A stretch of 64,000 nt of DNA, taken from Streptomyces albicerus. GTDB taxonomy: Bacteria > Actinomycetota > Actinomycetes > Streptomycetales > Streptomycetaceae. Positions 25,227 to 33,644 of the stretch are shown in pieces. Made by a program: the position numbers and the translations under genes. Position 1 is the stretch's first letter; the number at the start of each line of letters is the position of its first letter. The stretch covers positions 96,731 to 160,730 of the forward strand of contig NZ_VWMY01000020.1 in NCBI RefSeq assembly GCF_008905045.1, written 5' to 3'. The notes beneath the pieces are model-generated. The model was not told the DNA's origin. It was given only the letters and a program-made list of their open reading frames with translations, and did no database searches.

Positions 25227-26593
25227 GAGGTGACCTCTTCGTTCAAGGGGCGCGGAACGGCGGACGACGAGGAGGATGACGGAGGCAGCGGAACCTCGGC
25301 CACGACCCGGAAGAGATCACCGTCGACCGGCCCCGCCTCCAGCGTCCCGCCCACCGCCGACAACCGCTCCCGCAGCCCGGTAAGACCGGACCCCGCGCCA
25401 CTGCGCGAACCCGGCACACCGCCCTTCTCTCCCCTGCCCTTCTCCGCCCGGCCTTTCTCCGCCCCGTCCCTGTCCACCTCGTCCTTTTCCACCCCGTCCG
25501 TTTCCTTTTCCACCCCGTCGTTCTCCACGGTCAGGACAACGCGAGCCCCCACCACCTCCAGCGACACACCGCACCGCCCCGCGTCCCCGTGCCGCAGCAC
25601 GTTCGTGGTCGCCTCCCGTACGACCCACCCCAGCGCCGACTGCACCGCCACGGGCAGTCCCGCCGCCGAACCGGTCACCGTGCAGTCGACCCCAGCCGCC
25701 GTCAACACCCCCTGCGCGCCGGAGAGTTCGGCGCTGAGCTCGGCCTCGCGGTAGCCGCGTACGACCTCACGGATCTCCGTCTGCGACGCGTGGGCGATCC
25801 GCTGCACCTCGATCATCTGGTCCACGGCCTCGGGCCGTTCGCGTCGCGCGAGCTGGACTGCCAGCTCGCTCTTCAGGGCGATCACCGCGAGGTTGCGGCC
25901 CATCACGTCGTGCAGGTCGCGCCCGAAGCGGAGCCGTTCCTCGGCGACGGCGAGACGGGTCCGGGTCTCGCGGGCCGCGTCGAGTTCGTACACGGCGTTG
26001 AGCAGCCACACCGAGAAGACGGAGGTGAAAGCGATGAGTCCGCCGGCGAGCAGCACGGCGAACGCCATGGCCAGCGCGGCGGAACCGGGCATGCCCAGCG
26101 GGAGCGCCACAACCGCGGTACCCGCCGCGAAGCCGCCCACGATCGCCGGTACGTGCCGCCGGCTGCTGACCCCGAGCGCCAGCGTGCCCACCCCGAAGAT
26201 CATCACGCCCATGAAGAGCGAGCCCGCCGCGGTGTCGGGATCGTCGCCGCCGGGACCGTGCTCCGAGAAGGCGAGCGCCCCCGTCCCGAGCAGCCCGGTG
26301 ACCGTACCGAGTGCGGCGAGCAGGCGTACGGGCCGCTGCCGCCTGCCGCGTGTCCAGTCGAGCGCCCGGGACCCGGTCACCGCGACCAGCAGTGCGTGCC
26401 CGCACACCGGCAGGAGGAGCCAGACGGCCCACTCCGCTCCCACCATCCCGAAGGCCGGCAGCCCGACCCCGGCGACCTCGATCACCGCGAAGAAGTGGAA
26501 GGACCAGCGGGTGTACGTCTCGACCTTCGCCGGCGTGCTCTTCCTCCGCCACCAGGCTCCCGGCCTGCGCATACCCGAACTCCCCATCCCCAT
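25223..26593 (-). CDS. Sensor histidine kinase (HisKA_3 type)
   Basis: From ATG 26593 this is 456 aa: about five to six membrane helices (20-200), then the dimerisation/phospho-acceptor box RFGRDLHDVMGRNLAVIALKSE (His of LHDVMG) and a HATPase with N-box WVVREATTNVLRHG and G-box GSGLTGLRERL. Between them and the G-box lies an unusual charged insert of repeated EKGRAEKGRGEKGG type. The longer frame to 27043 runs antisense to the permease and is rejected. It is 38 bp downstream of the permease gene. Confidence 0.88.
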   Translation of the reverse strand: MGMGSSGMRRPGAWWRRKSTPAKVETYTRWSFHFFAVIEVAGVGLPAFGMVGAEWAVWLLLPVCGHALLVAVTGSRALDWTRGRRQRPVRLLAALGTVTGLLGTGALAFSEHGPGGDDPDTAAGSLFMGVMIFGVGTLALGVSSRRHVPAIVGGFAAGTAVVALPLGMPGSAALAMAFAVLLAGGLIAFTSVFSVWLLNAVYELDAARETRTRLAVAEERLRFGRDLHDVMGRNLAVIALKSELAVQLARRERPEAVDQMIEVQRIAHASQTEIREVVRGYREAELSAELSGAQGVLTAAGVDCTVTGSAAGLPVAVQSALGWVVREATTNVLRHGDAGRCGVSLEVVGARVVLTVENDGVEKETDGVEKDEVDRDGAEKGRAEKGRGEKGGVPGSRSGAGSGLTGLRERLSAVGGTLEAGPVDGDLFRVVAEVPLPPSSSSSSAVPRPLNEEVTS

Positions 26594-26631
26594 CCCCGTA
26601 TCGTCCCTGTCCTCGTACGTCCCGGCGGTGG

Positions 26632-27438
26632 TCAGCGCCGCGGCTCCCAGCGGAACCACCGCTGTACAGCAAACACCGCGAGCGCGGTCCAGGCCACCGC
26701 CGTCGCGACGGCGCCCAGGGCGTCGTACGCGGAGAGGTTTCCCGTCCAGCCGCCGCGCACCAAGGTGATCACCGGCGACAGCGGCAGCAGTTCGCAGACG
26801 GAGGCGAGGCGGTCGGGCATGACTTCGAACGGTACGAAGGTGCCGGAGCCCATCATCGACACGAGCAGCAGCGGCATGGCCGCCACCTGGGCGCCCTCCA
26901 CGCTCCTGCTGAAACTCGCCATGACCGCCGCGAGCGCGGGCCACATCACGAGCCCCAACAGCAGTCCTGCCAGCGCGAGGTGGGGCGCGTCGGGCGCTCC
27001 CACGTCGAGGAGCGCCGCGCAGGCGACCGTCAGCACCAGGCACTGCACCAGGCCGATGAGGACCGACGGCAGCGCGGCACCCGCCAGGATCTCCGCGTCC
27101 CGCAGCTCCCCGGTGCGCAGCCGCTTGAGGACGAGTTCCTCACGACGGGCGGCGTAGACGCTCACCAGCGAGCTGTAGACGGCGAAGAGCAGGGAGAACC
27201 CGACGGCGGAGGGCAGGATGACCGAGCCGACCGAGAGACCCGCCTCCTTCAGGTCCATCTCCTCGACCGCCGAACGAAGGCTCAACGGCATGACCAGCGG
27301 CACGAACACCGCCGCGAAGAACGTGGCCCTGCTGCGCCCGAGCAGCGTCAGCTCGGCCCGCGCGAGAGCCCTCATCCGCCCAGCGGCGGTCACCTCCGCA
27401 CCCACCGGTGCGGTCTTCGTCACAGTCCCCGCGCTCAT
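26632..27438 (-). CDS. ABC-2 type transporter permease
   Basis: From ATG 27438 this is 268 aa with six hydrophobic segments typical of ABC-2 exporters and a conserved SVYAARREELVLKRLRTG cytoplasmic loop. The start overlaps the ATPase stop (ATGA). It pairs with the upstream ATPase to export an unknown substrate, often an antibiotic, lipid or peptide. Confidence 0.9.
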   Translation of the reverse strand: MSAGTVTKTAPVGAEVTAAGRMRALARAELTLLGRSRATFFAAVFVPLVMPLSLRSAVEEMDLKEAGLSVGSVILPSAVGFSLLFAVYSSLVSVYAARREELVLKRLRTGELRDAEILAGAALPSVLIGLVQCLVLTVACAALLDVGAPDAPHLALAGLLLGLVMWPALAAVMASFSRSVEGAQVAAMPLLLVSMMGSGTFVPFEVMPDRLASVCELLPLSPVITLVRGGWTGNLSAYDALGAVATAVAWTALAVFAVQRWFRWEPRR

Positions 27439-28496
27439 GCCACGCTCCCCTTCTCCGAAGCCGAAGCCGAAGCCGAAGCCGAAGCCGAAGCCGAAGCCGA
27501 AGCCGAAGCCGAAGCCGAAGCCGAAGCCGAAGCCGAAGCCGAAGCCGTCTCCGAAGACCTCTCCGAAGCCGTCGCCGACACCTCGCGGGCGATCCGCAGG
27601 AACGCCTCCTCCAGCGATCCGGACCGCACATCGAGCCCCCGCAGCTCCACCCCGGCGCGCTCGGCCCACACCAGGAGCCCGGTGGCGACCCGTTGCAGCT
27701 CGTTCGTCCGCAGCCGGAGCACCCGCCCGTCCATCTCGTGCCCGGTGATGCCGAGCTGGGCGAGCGGCGGCAGGTCGCCGGGGAAGTAGCCGGCGGGCAG
27801 CTCGAAGGAGATCCGGGACGGCTGGGTGGCGGTCACCTCGGCCGGGGTCCCGGAGACCGCGATGCGCCCCTCGTGCAGGATCGCGAGCCGGTCGGCGAGC
27901 CCCTCGGCCTCCTCCAGGTAGTGCGTGGTCAGCAGCACGGTCGTGCCCGTCTCACGCAGCTCGCGCACCAACTCCCAGGTCTCCTGGCGCCCTTCGACGT
28001 CGAGTCCGGTCGTCGGCTCGTCCAGGAAGAGCACCTCGGGCCGCCCGAGAAGCGCGAGCGCCAGGTCCAGCCGCCGCTTCTCACCCCCGGACAACTGCTT
28101 GACCCGTACGCCGGCCCGTCGCGCCATGCCGACCAGCGCCAGCGCCTCGCCCTCCGGCCGTGCCCCGCTGGTGCAGCCCGCCCACATCCGTACGGTCTCC
28201 GCGACGGTCAGCTCGGACGAGAAGCCGCCCTCCTGGAGCATGACGCCGATGCGCGGGCGTACCGCGGCGCGTTCCGTGTACGGGTCGTGGCCGAGGACCC
28301 GAACCCGACCGCCGGCCGGCGGCGCGAGGCCCTCGAGCAGTTCGACGGTGGAGGTCTTGCCCGCGCCGTTGGTCCCGAGCAGCGCGAACAGCTCCCCGCG
28401 GCCCACGGTGAAGGACACCCCTTTGACCGCCTCGAACTCGCCCCCGTACACGCGCCGCAGATCAGTGACCTCAATCACGTGTTCGTTCGTGTTCAT
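27435..28496 (-). CDS. ABC transporter ATP-binding protein with Ser-Ala repeat tail
   Basis: This 353-aa ATPase has Walker A GTNGAGKT (41-48), signature LSGGEKRR, Walker B LFLDEPTTGLD and switch His in LLTTHYLEEAE. The C-terminal extension holds a Ser-Ala dipeptide array encoded by 15 perfect GAAGCC hexamers (27457-27546; TCGGCT-type reading on the coding strand), which is not part of the ABC fold. Expansion or contraction of the hexamer would stay in frame. First gene of the operon. Confidence 0.93.
   Translation of the reverse strand: MNTNEHVIEVTDLRRVYGGEFEAVKGVSFTVGRGELFALLGTNGAGKTSTVELLEGLAPPAGGRVRVLGHDPYTERAAVRPRIGVMLQEGGFSSELTVAETVRMWAGCTSGARPEGEALALVGMARRAGVRVKQLSGGEKRRLDLALALLGRPEVLFLDEPTTGLDVEGRQETWELVRELRETGTTVLLTTHYLEEAEGLADRLAILHEGRIAVSGTPAEVTATQPSRISFELPAGYFPGDLPPLAQLGITGHEMDGRVLRLRTNELQRVATGLLVWAERAGVELRGLDVRSGSLEEAFLRIAREVSATASERSSETASASASASASASASASASASASASASASASEKGSVA
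27457..27546. repeat. (GAAGCC)15 hexanucleotide array
   Basis: Fifteen perfect 6-bp units inside the ABC ATPase gene, encoding alternating Ser and Ala at its C-terminus. Confidence 0.95.
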
Positions 28497-28539
28497 GAGA
28501 CCAGCGTCCCGGTGGCCGGCCGACGCGGGCAGTGCACGC

Positions 28540-28607
28540 TGTCATCGCTGCACATGACAAATGTCAGACGGGTGGTGAGCGAGGACAACGGGTGGTGAGC
28601 GAGGACA
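28540..28607. promoter_or_regulatory. Candidate response-regulator sites and 20-bp direct repeat upstream of the ABC operon
   Basis: TGTCA at 28540, TGACA at 28555 and TGTCA at 28562 form inverted repeats (TGTCA-N10-TGACA and TGACA-AA-TGTCA). They are followed by two perfect copies of ACGGGTGGTGAGCGAGGACA at 28568-28587 and 28588-28607. The location 45-110 bp before the ATPase start fits a promoter region. Confidence 0.5.
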
Positions 28608-28614
28608 TACGAGA

Positions 28615-28643
28615 AAGACCCCGGTCGCGATGACCGGGGCCTT
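28615..28643. terminator. tRNA-Gly copy 2 terminator
   Basis: CCCCGGTC/GACCGGGG stem nearly identical to the one at 24471, with one mismatch. Confidence 0.7.
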
Positions 28644-28659
28644 ACCGACTACTACTCAC

Positions 28660-28735
28660 TGGAGCGGACGACGAGGCTCGAACTCGCGACCTCAACCTTG
28701 GCAAGGTTGCGCTCTACCAACTGAGCTACGTCCGC
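28660..28735 (-). tRNA. tRNA-Gly (GCC), copy 2
   Basis: It differs from copy 1 only in the T arm (GCGAGTTCGAGCCTCG). Anticodon GCC, encoded CCA, 76 nt. Confidence 0.96.
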
Positions 28736-28815
28736 ATTGCCTCCGACCGGCTCTCACCGATCGGCGCGGGCACCAGCCTACCTGATCCACAACTGTGGCC
28801 AGACCGGCGATGCAG

Positions 28816-28887
28816 AGCGGGTGACAGGAATTGCACACTGCGCCTTCCCCCTGGAAGGGGGATGTTCTGCTACTGAACTACACCCGC
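28816..28887 (-). tRNA. tRNA-Gly (TCC)
   Basis: The minus strand begins GCGGGTGTAGTTCAG, anticodon loop CTTCCAG gives TCC. T arm contains the variant GTGCAATTCCTGT, so T-loop reads GCAATTC rather than GTTCAAT. No CCA encoded. 72 nt. Confidence 0.88.
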
Positions 28888-29009
28888 GTGACTCCGTGAA
28901 GCGGGCCTTCCGGCCTCGCCCCTCGGCGTGCTCCAGACTCTAGCTGATCAGCGGGGGTGCTGCGCAAGTCGGCTGCTCCCAGGGCCCGATGAGGACCCCG
29001 GGGCCCAGG

Positions 29010-29060
29010 CCCCGTAAGGGGCGCGGGGAACTGCGCGACCAGCCCGAACGAACCGGCACC
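29010..29060. repeat. Dispersed intergenic repeat, copy 4
   Basis: CCCCGTAAGGGGCGCGGGGA and ACTGCGCGACCAGCCCGAAC sections match the family described at 18075. It lies just after the lsrL stop. Confidence 0.75.
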
Positions 29061-29100
29061 CAACAACCGACCCGCGGAAGCCACGCCTCCCCCATGGGGG

Positions 29101-29418
29101 TCACTGCGCCGCGGCGAACGCCTCGTAAACCTTCTTGGGGATGCGTCCGCGGGCGGGCACCTCCAACTTGTTGGACTGCGCCCAGGCCCGCACGGCCGCC
29201 GGATCCGGCGCGACCGCGGTCTGCCGGTACGCCTTGCCGGACCGCGACCGCTTGCGGCCGGCCTCCATGTACGGCTCCAGCGCCGCACGCAGTTTCTTGG
29301 CATTGGCTTGATTCAGGTCGATCTCGTACGACTTGCCGTCCAGACCGAAGGCGATCGTTTCCGCCGCTTCCGAGCCGTCGATGTCGTCGAAGAGAGTGAC
29401 TACGACACGCTGCGCCAC
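29101..29418 (-). CDS. lsrL: Lsr2-family nucleoid-associated protein
   Basis: This 105-aa protein is an H-NS-like xenogeneic silencer. The N-terminal oligomerisation domain is MAQRVVVTLFDDIDGSEAAE and the C-terminal DNA-binding domain ends VPARGRIPKKVYEAFAAA, with the RGR motif that inserts in the minor groove of AT-rich DNA. Streptomyces has two paralogues; the one next to the purSQL genes is known as LsrL, hence the symbol. Candidate targets in this window include the lower-GC STAND module. Confidence 0.9.
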   Translation of the reverse strand: MAQRVVVTLFDDIDGSEAAETIAFGLDGKSYEIDLNQANAKKLRAALEPYMEAGRKRSRSGKAYRQTAVAPDPAAVRAWAQSNKLEVPARGRIPKKVYEAFAAAQ

Positions 29419-29777
29419 GAATATCGGTCCCTTCGTGCGGCACCTCTCCGGCGACGCGCGATGACGTGCGGAGATGCCGACTGTCCGGCTGCTTTTATGA
29501 GCGATTGGGCAAAGTATCGGCTATTGCCAATTCATTTGTACAGTGCCCGGCAATCCAATGTGAAGCTCGACTAAATCTCTTGGCGTGTCCCAGGGCAATA
29601 GGGAGCCGGGTCTCGATCCGGATCTTTCCCAGGATTTTTCGTGAAGGTAGCCCGTCGATAGGCCGTTGATGCGGAATCGTGATGGCCGTCACGTAGATTC
29701 CTACGAATCTACCCGCGTAGAATTTTTGTGCGGGTAGTCTGAAGGAACCTGCTCAGCACCACACACCGGGAGTGCCA
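29419..29777. promoter_or_regulatory. AT-richer intergenic region between lsrL and purS with two overlapping hairpins
   Basis: Arms GTAGATTC/GAATCTAC (29693-29712) and CTACCCGC/GCGGGTAG (29709-29737) are both perfect and share four bases (CTAC), so they cannot form together. TAGAAT (29718) or TAGTCT (29735) may serve as a -10 box for purSQL. The AT-rich part (29480-29700) holds the divergent lsrL promoter. No gene is seen. Confidence 0.55.
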
Positions 29778-30041
29778 GTGGCACGCGTCGTAGTCGACGT
29801 CATGCTCAAGCCGGAGATCCTCGACCCCCAGGGCCAGGCGGTGCAGCGTGCACTGCCGCGCCTCGGTTTCGAGGGCGTCTCCGACGTACGTCAGGGAAAG
29901 CGATTCGAACTGGAAGTGGACGGACCGGTGGACGACGCCGCGCTCGCCCGCATCCATGAACTTGCGGAATCCTTCCTCGCCAACACCGTGATCGAAGACT
30001 TCACCGTCAAGGTGGAGGAAGTCGCGGAGGTCGGAAAGTGA
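29778..30041 (+). CDS. purS: FGAM synthase subunit PurS
   Basis: From GTG 29778 (GGGAG five bases upstream) this is 87 aa, the standard size. MARVVVDVMLKPEILDPQGQ and FEGVSDVRQGKRFELEVDG are PurS signatures. It bridges PurQ and PurL and helps ammonia transfer. A GTG at 29772 would add two residues. The stop overlaps purQ by 4 bp. Confidence 0.97.
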   Translation: MARVVVDVMLKPEILDPQGQAVQRALPRLGFEGVSDVRQGKRFELEVDGPVDDAALARIHELAESFLANTVIEDFTVKVEEVAEVGK

Positions 30042-30718
30042 CCGCTCGTATTGGCGTCGTCACTTTCCCGGGCAGCCTCGACGACCGGGACACCCAGCGT
30101 GCGATCAAGCTCGCCGGTGCCGAACCCGTCGCTCTCTGGCACAAGGACAAGGACCTCAAGCAGGTCGACGCCGTGGTGCTGCCCGGCGGTTTCTCGTACG
30201 GCGACTATCTGCGCACCGGAGCGATCTCGCGCTTCTCGCCGGTGATGGAGACCGTCATTGAACAGGCGAAGTCGGGAATGCCTGTACTGGGCATCTGTAA
30301 CGGCTTCCAGATCCTCACCGAGGCCCATCTCCTCCCGGGCGGGATGCTCGGCAACGACCACCTGCACTTCATCTGCCGTGACCAGAAGTTGCGGGTGGAG
30401 AACGCGGACACCGCCTGGACCGTCGACTACGAGTCCGGCCAGGAGATCCACGTTCCGCTGAAGAACATGGACGGGCGGTACGTCGCCGACGAGCGCACCC
30501 TCGACATGCTGGAGGCGGAGGGCCGGGTTGCCTTCCGTTATGTGGACTTCAACCCCAATGGCTCGCTTCGCGACATCGCCGGCATCACGAACGAGGCGGG
30601 CAACGTCGTCGGCCTGATGCCGCACCCGGAGCACGCGGTCGAGCCCCTCATCGGGTCCGGTCGCACCGACGGCCTCCCCTTCTTCACCTCGATCCTCAAG
30701 AAGCTGGTCAACGCATGA
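30038..30718 (+). CDS. purQ: FGAM synthase glutaminase subunit PurQ
   Basis: This 226-aa class I glutamine amidotransferase releases ammonia for FGAM formation. The nucleophile is the Cys in VLGICNGFQ, with His/Glu in PHPEHAVE; PGGFSYGDYLR is a PurQ signature. GTGA overlap with purS and ATGA overlap with purL indicate coupled translation of the three subunits. Confidence 0.97.
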   Translation: MTARIGVVTFPGSLDDRDTQRAIKLAGAEPVALWHKDKDLKQVDAVVLPGGFSYGDYLRTGAISRFSPVMETVIEQAKSGMPVLGICNGFQILTEAHLLPGGMLGNDHLHFICRDQKLRVENADTAWTVDYESGQEIHVPLKNMDGRYVADERTLDMLEAEGRVAFRYVDFNPNGSLRDIAGITNEAGNVVGLMPHPEHAVEPLIGSGRTDGLPFFTSILKKLVNA

Positions 30719-32973
30719 GCCGGACGCCTCTGGACACGGTCGAGCACGCGGCCGAGACCCCCGACGTCGAGCTGCCCTGGGCCGAACTGGGCCTGAAGAA
30801 GGACGAGTACGAGCGGGTCGTGGAGATCCTCGGCCGCCGGCCCACCGGTGCCGAGCTCGCCATGTACTCGGTCATGTGGTCCGAGCACTGCTCGTACAAG
30901 TCCTCCAAGGTCCATCTCAAGCAGTTCGGCGAGAAGGCCCCCCAGTCGGACGCCCTCCTCGTCGGCATCGGTGAGAACGCCGGTGTCGTGGACGTCGGCC
31001 AGGGTTACGCGGTCACCTTCAAGGTCGAGTCGCACAACCACCCGTCGTACGTGGAGCCCTATCAGGGCGCGGCCACAGGCGTCGGCGGCATCGTGCGCGA
31101 CATCATCGCGATGGGCGCGCGGCCGGTCGCCGTCGTCGACCCGCTGCGCTTCGGCGCGGCCGACCACCCCGACACCAAGCGTGTCCTGCCGGGTGTCGTG
31201 GCGGGCATCGGCGGCTACGGCAACTGCCTGGGCCTGCCCAACATCGGCGGCGAGGTCGTCTTCGACGCCTGCTACCAGGGCAACCCGCTGGTCAACGCCG
31301 GTGCCATCGGCGTCATGCGGCACGAGGACATCCACCTCGCGAAGGCGTCCGGCGCGGGCAACAAGGTCATCCTGTACGGGGCCCGGACCGGCGGCGACGG
31401 CATCGGCGGCGCCTCCATCCTCGCCTCCGAGACCTTCGACGACGCCAAGCCCTCCAAGCGCCCGGCCGTCCAGGTCGGCGACCCCTTCCAGGAGAAGCTG
31501 CTCATCGAGTGCACGCTCGAGGCCTTCGCCGAGAAGCTGGTCGTGGGTATCCAGGACCTGGGTGCGGCCGGACTGTCCTGCGCGACAAGCGAGTTGGCGT
31601 CCAACGGCTCCGGCGGCATGCGCGTGACGCTGGACGACGTACCGCTGCGCGACTCGACCCTCTCGCCCGAGGAAATCCTCATGAGCGAGTCGCAGGAACG
31701 CATGTGCGCGGTCGTCGAGCCGGAGAAGGTCGACCGGTTCCTCGAGATCTGCGACAAGTGGGACGTCATCGCCACGGTCATCGGCGAGGTGACCGACGGC
31801 GACCGGCTTGAGATCTACTGGCACGGCGGCAAGATCGTCGACGTCGACCCGCGCACGGTCGCGCACGACGGCCCGGTCTACGAGCGCCCGTACGCCCGGC
31901 CGTCCTGGCAGGACGCGCTGCAGGCGGACGACGCCAACAAGCTGCCCAGGCCCGCTACTTCCGATGAGCTCAAGGACCAGGTCCTCAAGCTGGTCGGCTC
32001 CCCGAACCAGGCCTCCAAGTCCTGGATCACCTCCCAGTACGACCACTTCGTGCAGGGCAACACGGTCCTCGCCCAGCCCGAGGACTCGGGCATGATCCGC
32101 ATCGACGAGGAGTCCGGGCTCGGCGTCGCCATCGCCACGGACGGCAACGGCCGCTACACCAAACTGGACCCGTACCACGGCGCCCAGTTGGCCCTCGCCG
32201 AGGCGTACCGGAACGTCGCGACGACCGGTGCGAAGCCGCTCGCCGTCTCCGACTGCCTGAACTTCGGTTCGCCCGAAGACCCGGCCGTCATGTGGCAGTT
32301 CGCGGAGGCCATCCGCGGACTGGCCGACGCCTGCCAGCAGTTGGGCACGCCGGTGACCGGCGGGAACGTCTCGCTCTACAACCAGACGGGCGAGGCCGCC
32401 ATCCACCCGACGCCGGTCGTGGCCGTGCTGGGAGTCATCGACGATGTCGCCCGTCGCACGCCGGTCGCGTTCCAGGAGGAGGGGCAGCTGCTCTACCTGC
32501 TGGGCGAGACGCGTGAGGAGTTCGGCGGTTCGGCCTGGTCGCAGGTCGTCCACGACCACCTCGGCGGGCTGCCTCCGCAGGTCGACCTGGAGCGTGAGCG
32601 GCTGCTCGGCGAGATCCTGATCTCCGCCTCCCGTGACGGCATGATCGACTCCGCGCACGACCTGTCCGACGGCGGTCTTGTCCAGGCCGTGGTCGAGTCG
32701 GCGCTGCTCGGCGGCAAGGGCGCGCGCCTCGTCGTACCCGACGGGCTCGACGCCTTCACCTTCCTCCTCTCCGAGTCCGCGGGCCGCGCGATCGTCGCGA
32801 TCCCGCGCTCCGAGGAGGTCCGCTTCAACGACATGTGCGGGGCGCGCGGCCTGCCCGTCACCCGCATCGGTGTCGTCGACGGAGACGCGGTGGAGGTCCA
32901 GGGCGAGTTCACCCTCACCCTGGCCGAGCTGCGCACGGCGCACGAAGGGACGATCCCGGCGCTGCTCGCGTAA
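30715..32973 (+). CDS. purL: FGAM synthase catalytic subunit PurL
   Basis: This 752-aa small-type PurL converts FGAR to FGAM with ATP and PurQ-derived ammonia. VMWSEHCSYKSSK, ESHNHPSYVEPYQGAATGVG and PVTGGNVSLYNQT are the expected ATP- and substrate-binding segments. The chain is full length and ends the purSQL operon with a terminator hairpin at 33016. Confidence 0.97.
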   Translation: MSRTPLDTVEHAAETPDVELPWAELGLKKDEYERVVEILGRRPTGAELAMYSVMWSEHCSYKSSKVHLKQFGEKAPQSDALLVGIGENAGVVDVGQGYAVTFKVESHNHPSYVEPYQGAATGVGGIVRDIIAMGARPVAVVDPLRFGAADHPDTKRVLPGVVAGIGGYGNCLGLPNIGGEVVFDACYQGNPLVNAGAIGVMRHEDIHLAKASGAGNKVILYGARTGGDGIGGASILASETFDDAKPSKRPAVQVGDPFQEKLLIECTLEAFAEKLVVGIQDLGAAGLSCATSELASNGSGGMRVTLDDVPLRDSTLSPEEILMSESQERMCAVVEPEKVDRFLEICDKWDVIATVIGEVTDGDRLEIYWHGGKIVDVDPRTVAHDGPVYERPYARPSWQDALQADDANKLPRPATSDELKDQVLKLVGSPNQASKSWITSQYDHFVQGNTVLAQPEDSGMIRIDEESGLGVAIATDGNGRYTKLDPYHGAQLALAEAYRNVATTGAKPLAVSDCLNFGSPEDPAVMWQFAEAIRGLADACQQLGTPVTGGNVSLYNQTGEAAIHPTPVVAVLGVIDDVARRTPVAFQEEGQLLYLLGETREEFGGSAWSQVVHDHLGGLPPQVDLERERLLGEILISASRDGMIDSAHDLSDGGLVQAVVESALLGGKGARLVVPDGLDAFTFLLSESAGRAIVAIPRSEEVRFNDMCGARGLPVTRIGVVDGDAVEVQGEFTLTLAELRTAHEGTIPALLA

Positions 32974-33015
32974 GGCTGGGGCGTGAAGGCGTGAAGCCTT
33001 CCGCGATACGTAGTT

Positions 33016-33048
33016 GAAGGCCCCGTCCGGATTCCGGGCGGGGCCTTC
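33016..33048 (+). terminator. purL terminator
   Basis: GAAGGCCCCGTCCGG and CCGGGCGGGGCCTTC form a long stem with a short loop. Confidence 0.75.
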
Positions 33049-33089
33049 GGCATGCCCCAGCCCAAGCGGTCCGCTCCGCCTGCCTCCCC

Positions 33090-33118
33090 TTGACCGCTTC
33101 TACGTAATTACGTAATCT
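33090..33118 (+). promoter_or_regulatory. Consensus-like promoter with embedded palindrome, leaderless ArsR gene
   Basis: TTGACC (33090-33095), 17-bp spacer, TAATCT (33113-33118). The ATG at 33125 is where transcription should start. The spacer contains the perfect 14-bp palindrome TACGTAATTACGTA (33101-33114), overlapping the -10 box. Confidence 0.75.
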
Positions 33119-33124
33119 CGTTCC

Positions 33125-33616
33125 ATGGATCTGGAGCAGCGCGTCGCGGAGCTGGAGCGGCGTCTCGACGCCCTGGAGAGCAAGCCCTCTGTGCACGTGG
33201 GCGACGGCGACTTCTGGGCGCTCGAAGGGCTCAAGGAGCAGCTGGCCCACGTCGCCGACGGCGGCGTGCTGTTCACGGGCGCTGTTCGGCTGCCGACCGA
33301 GGAGCGGTACGAGTGGCAGTACGGCATGCTCACCGAGCAGCTGCTCGACGCCGACTGGAGTGAAGCCGCCGAGGCATTCGCCGCGCTCGGGCATGCCATG
33401 CGGCTGCGACTGCTCCGCGAGATCCTCGGCGGCCGGCGCACGGCCACCGAGCTGACCGAGCTCGACGACGTGGGTACGAGCGGCCAGATCTACCACCACC
33501 TGCGGCAGCTGACCGCCGCGGGCTGGCTGCAGTCGGCCGGGCGCGGACGTTACGTGATCCCGGCGGGCCGCGTCGTCCCGCTCCTCGTGGCGCTGGCCAC
33601 GGCCCGCCCGGTCTGA
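33125..33616 (+). CDS. ArsR-like winged-helix regulator
   Basis: This 163-aa protein has an N-terminal coiled-coil (MDLEQRVAELERRLDALES) and a C-terminal winged helix like ArsR-type repressors (LGHAMRLRLLREILGGRRTA, IYHHLRQLTAAGWLQSAGRG). No metal-binding Cys pair is present. It precedes the M23 peptidase gene by 28 bp and probably shares its transcript. The palindrome in its promoter suggests autorepression. Confidence 0.82.
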   Translation: MDLEQRVAELERRLDALESKPSVHVGDGDFWALEGLKEQLAHVADGGVLFTGAVRLPTEERYEWQYGMLTEQLLDADWSEAAEAFAALGHAMRLRLLREILGGRRTATELTELDDVGTSGQIYHHLRQLTAAGWLQSAGRGRYVIPAGRVVPLLVALATARPV

Positions 33617-33644
33617 AAGCGATCGCCGCATCTCTGGGGGAACG

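Noticed and set aside
26594..27043. N-terminal extension of the histidine kinase frame
   Set aside because: It overlaps the permease on the same strand in another frame and lacks kinase-type sequence.
27457..27546. CRISPR or non-coding satellite
   Set aside because: Six-base repeats without spacers lying in frame inside an ABC transporter gene.
30538..32943. 801-codon open frame antisense to purL
   Set aside because: Shadow of a conserved purine gene with no recognisable domain.
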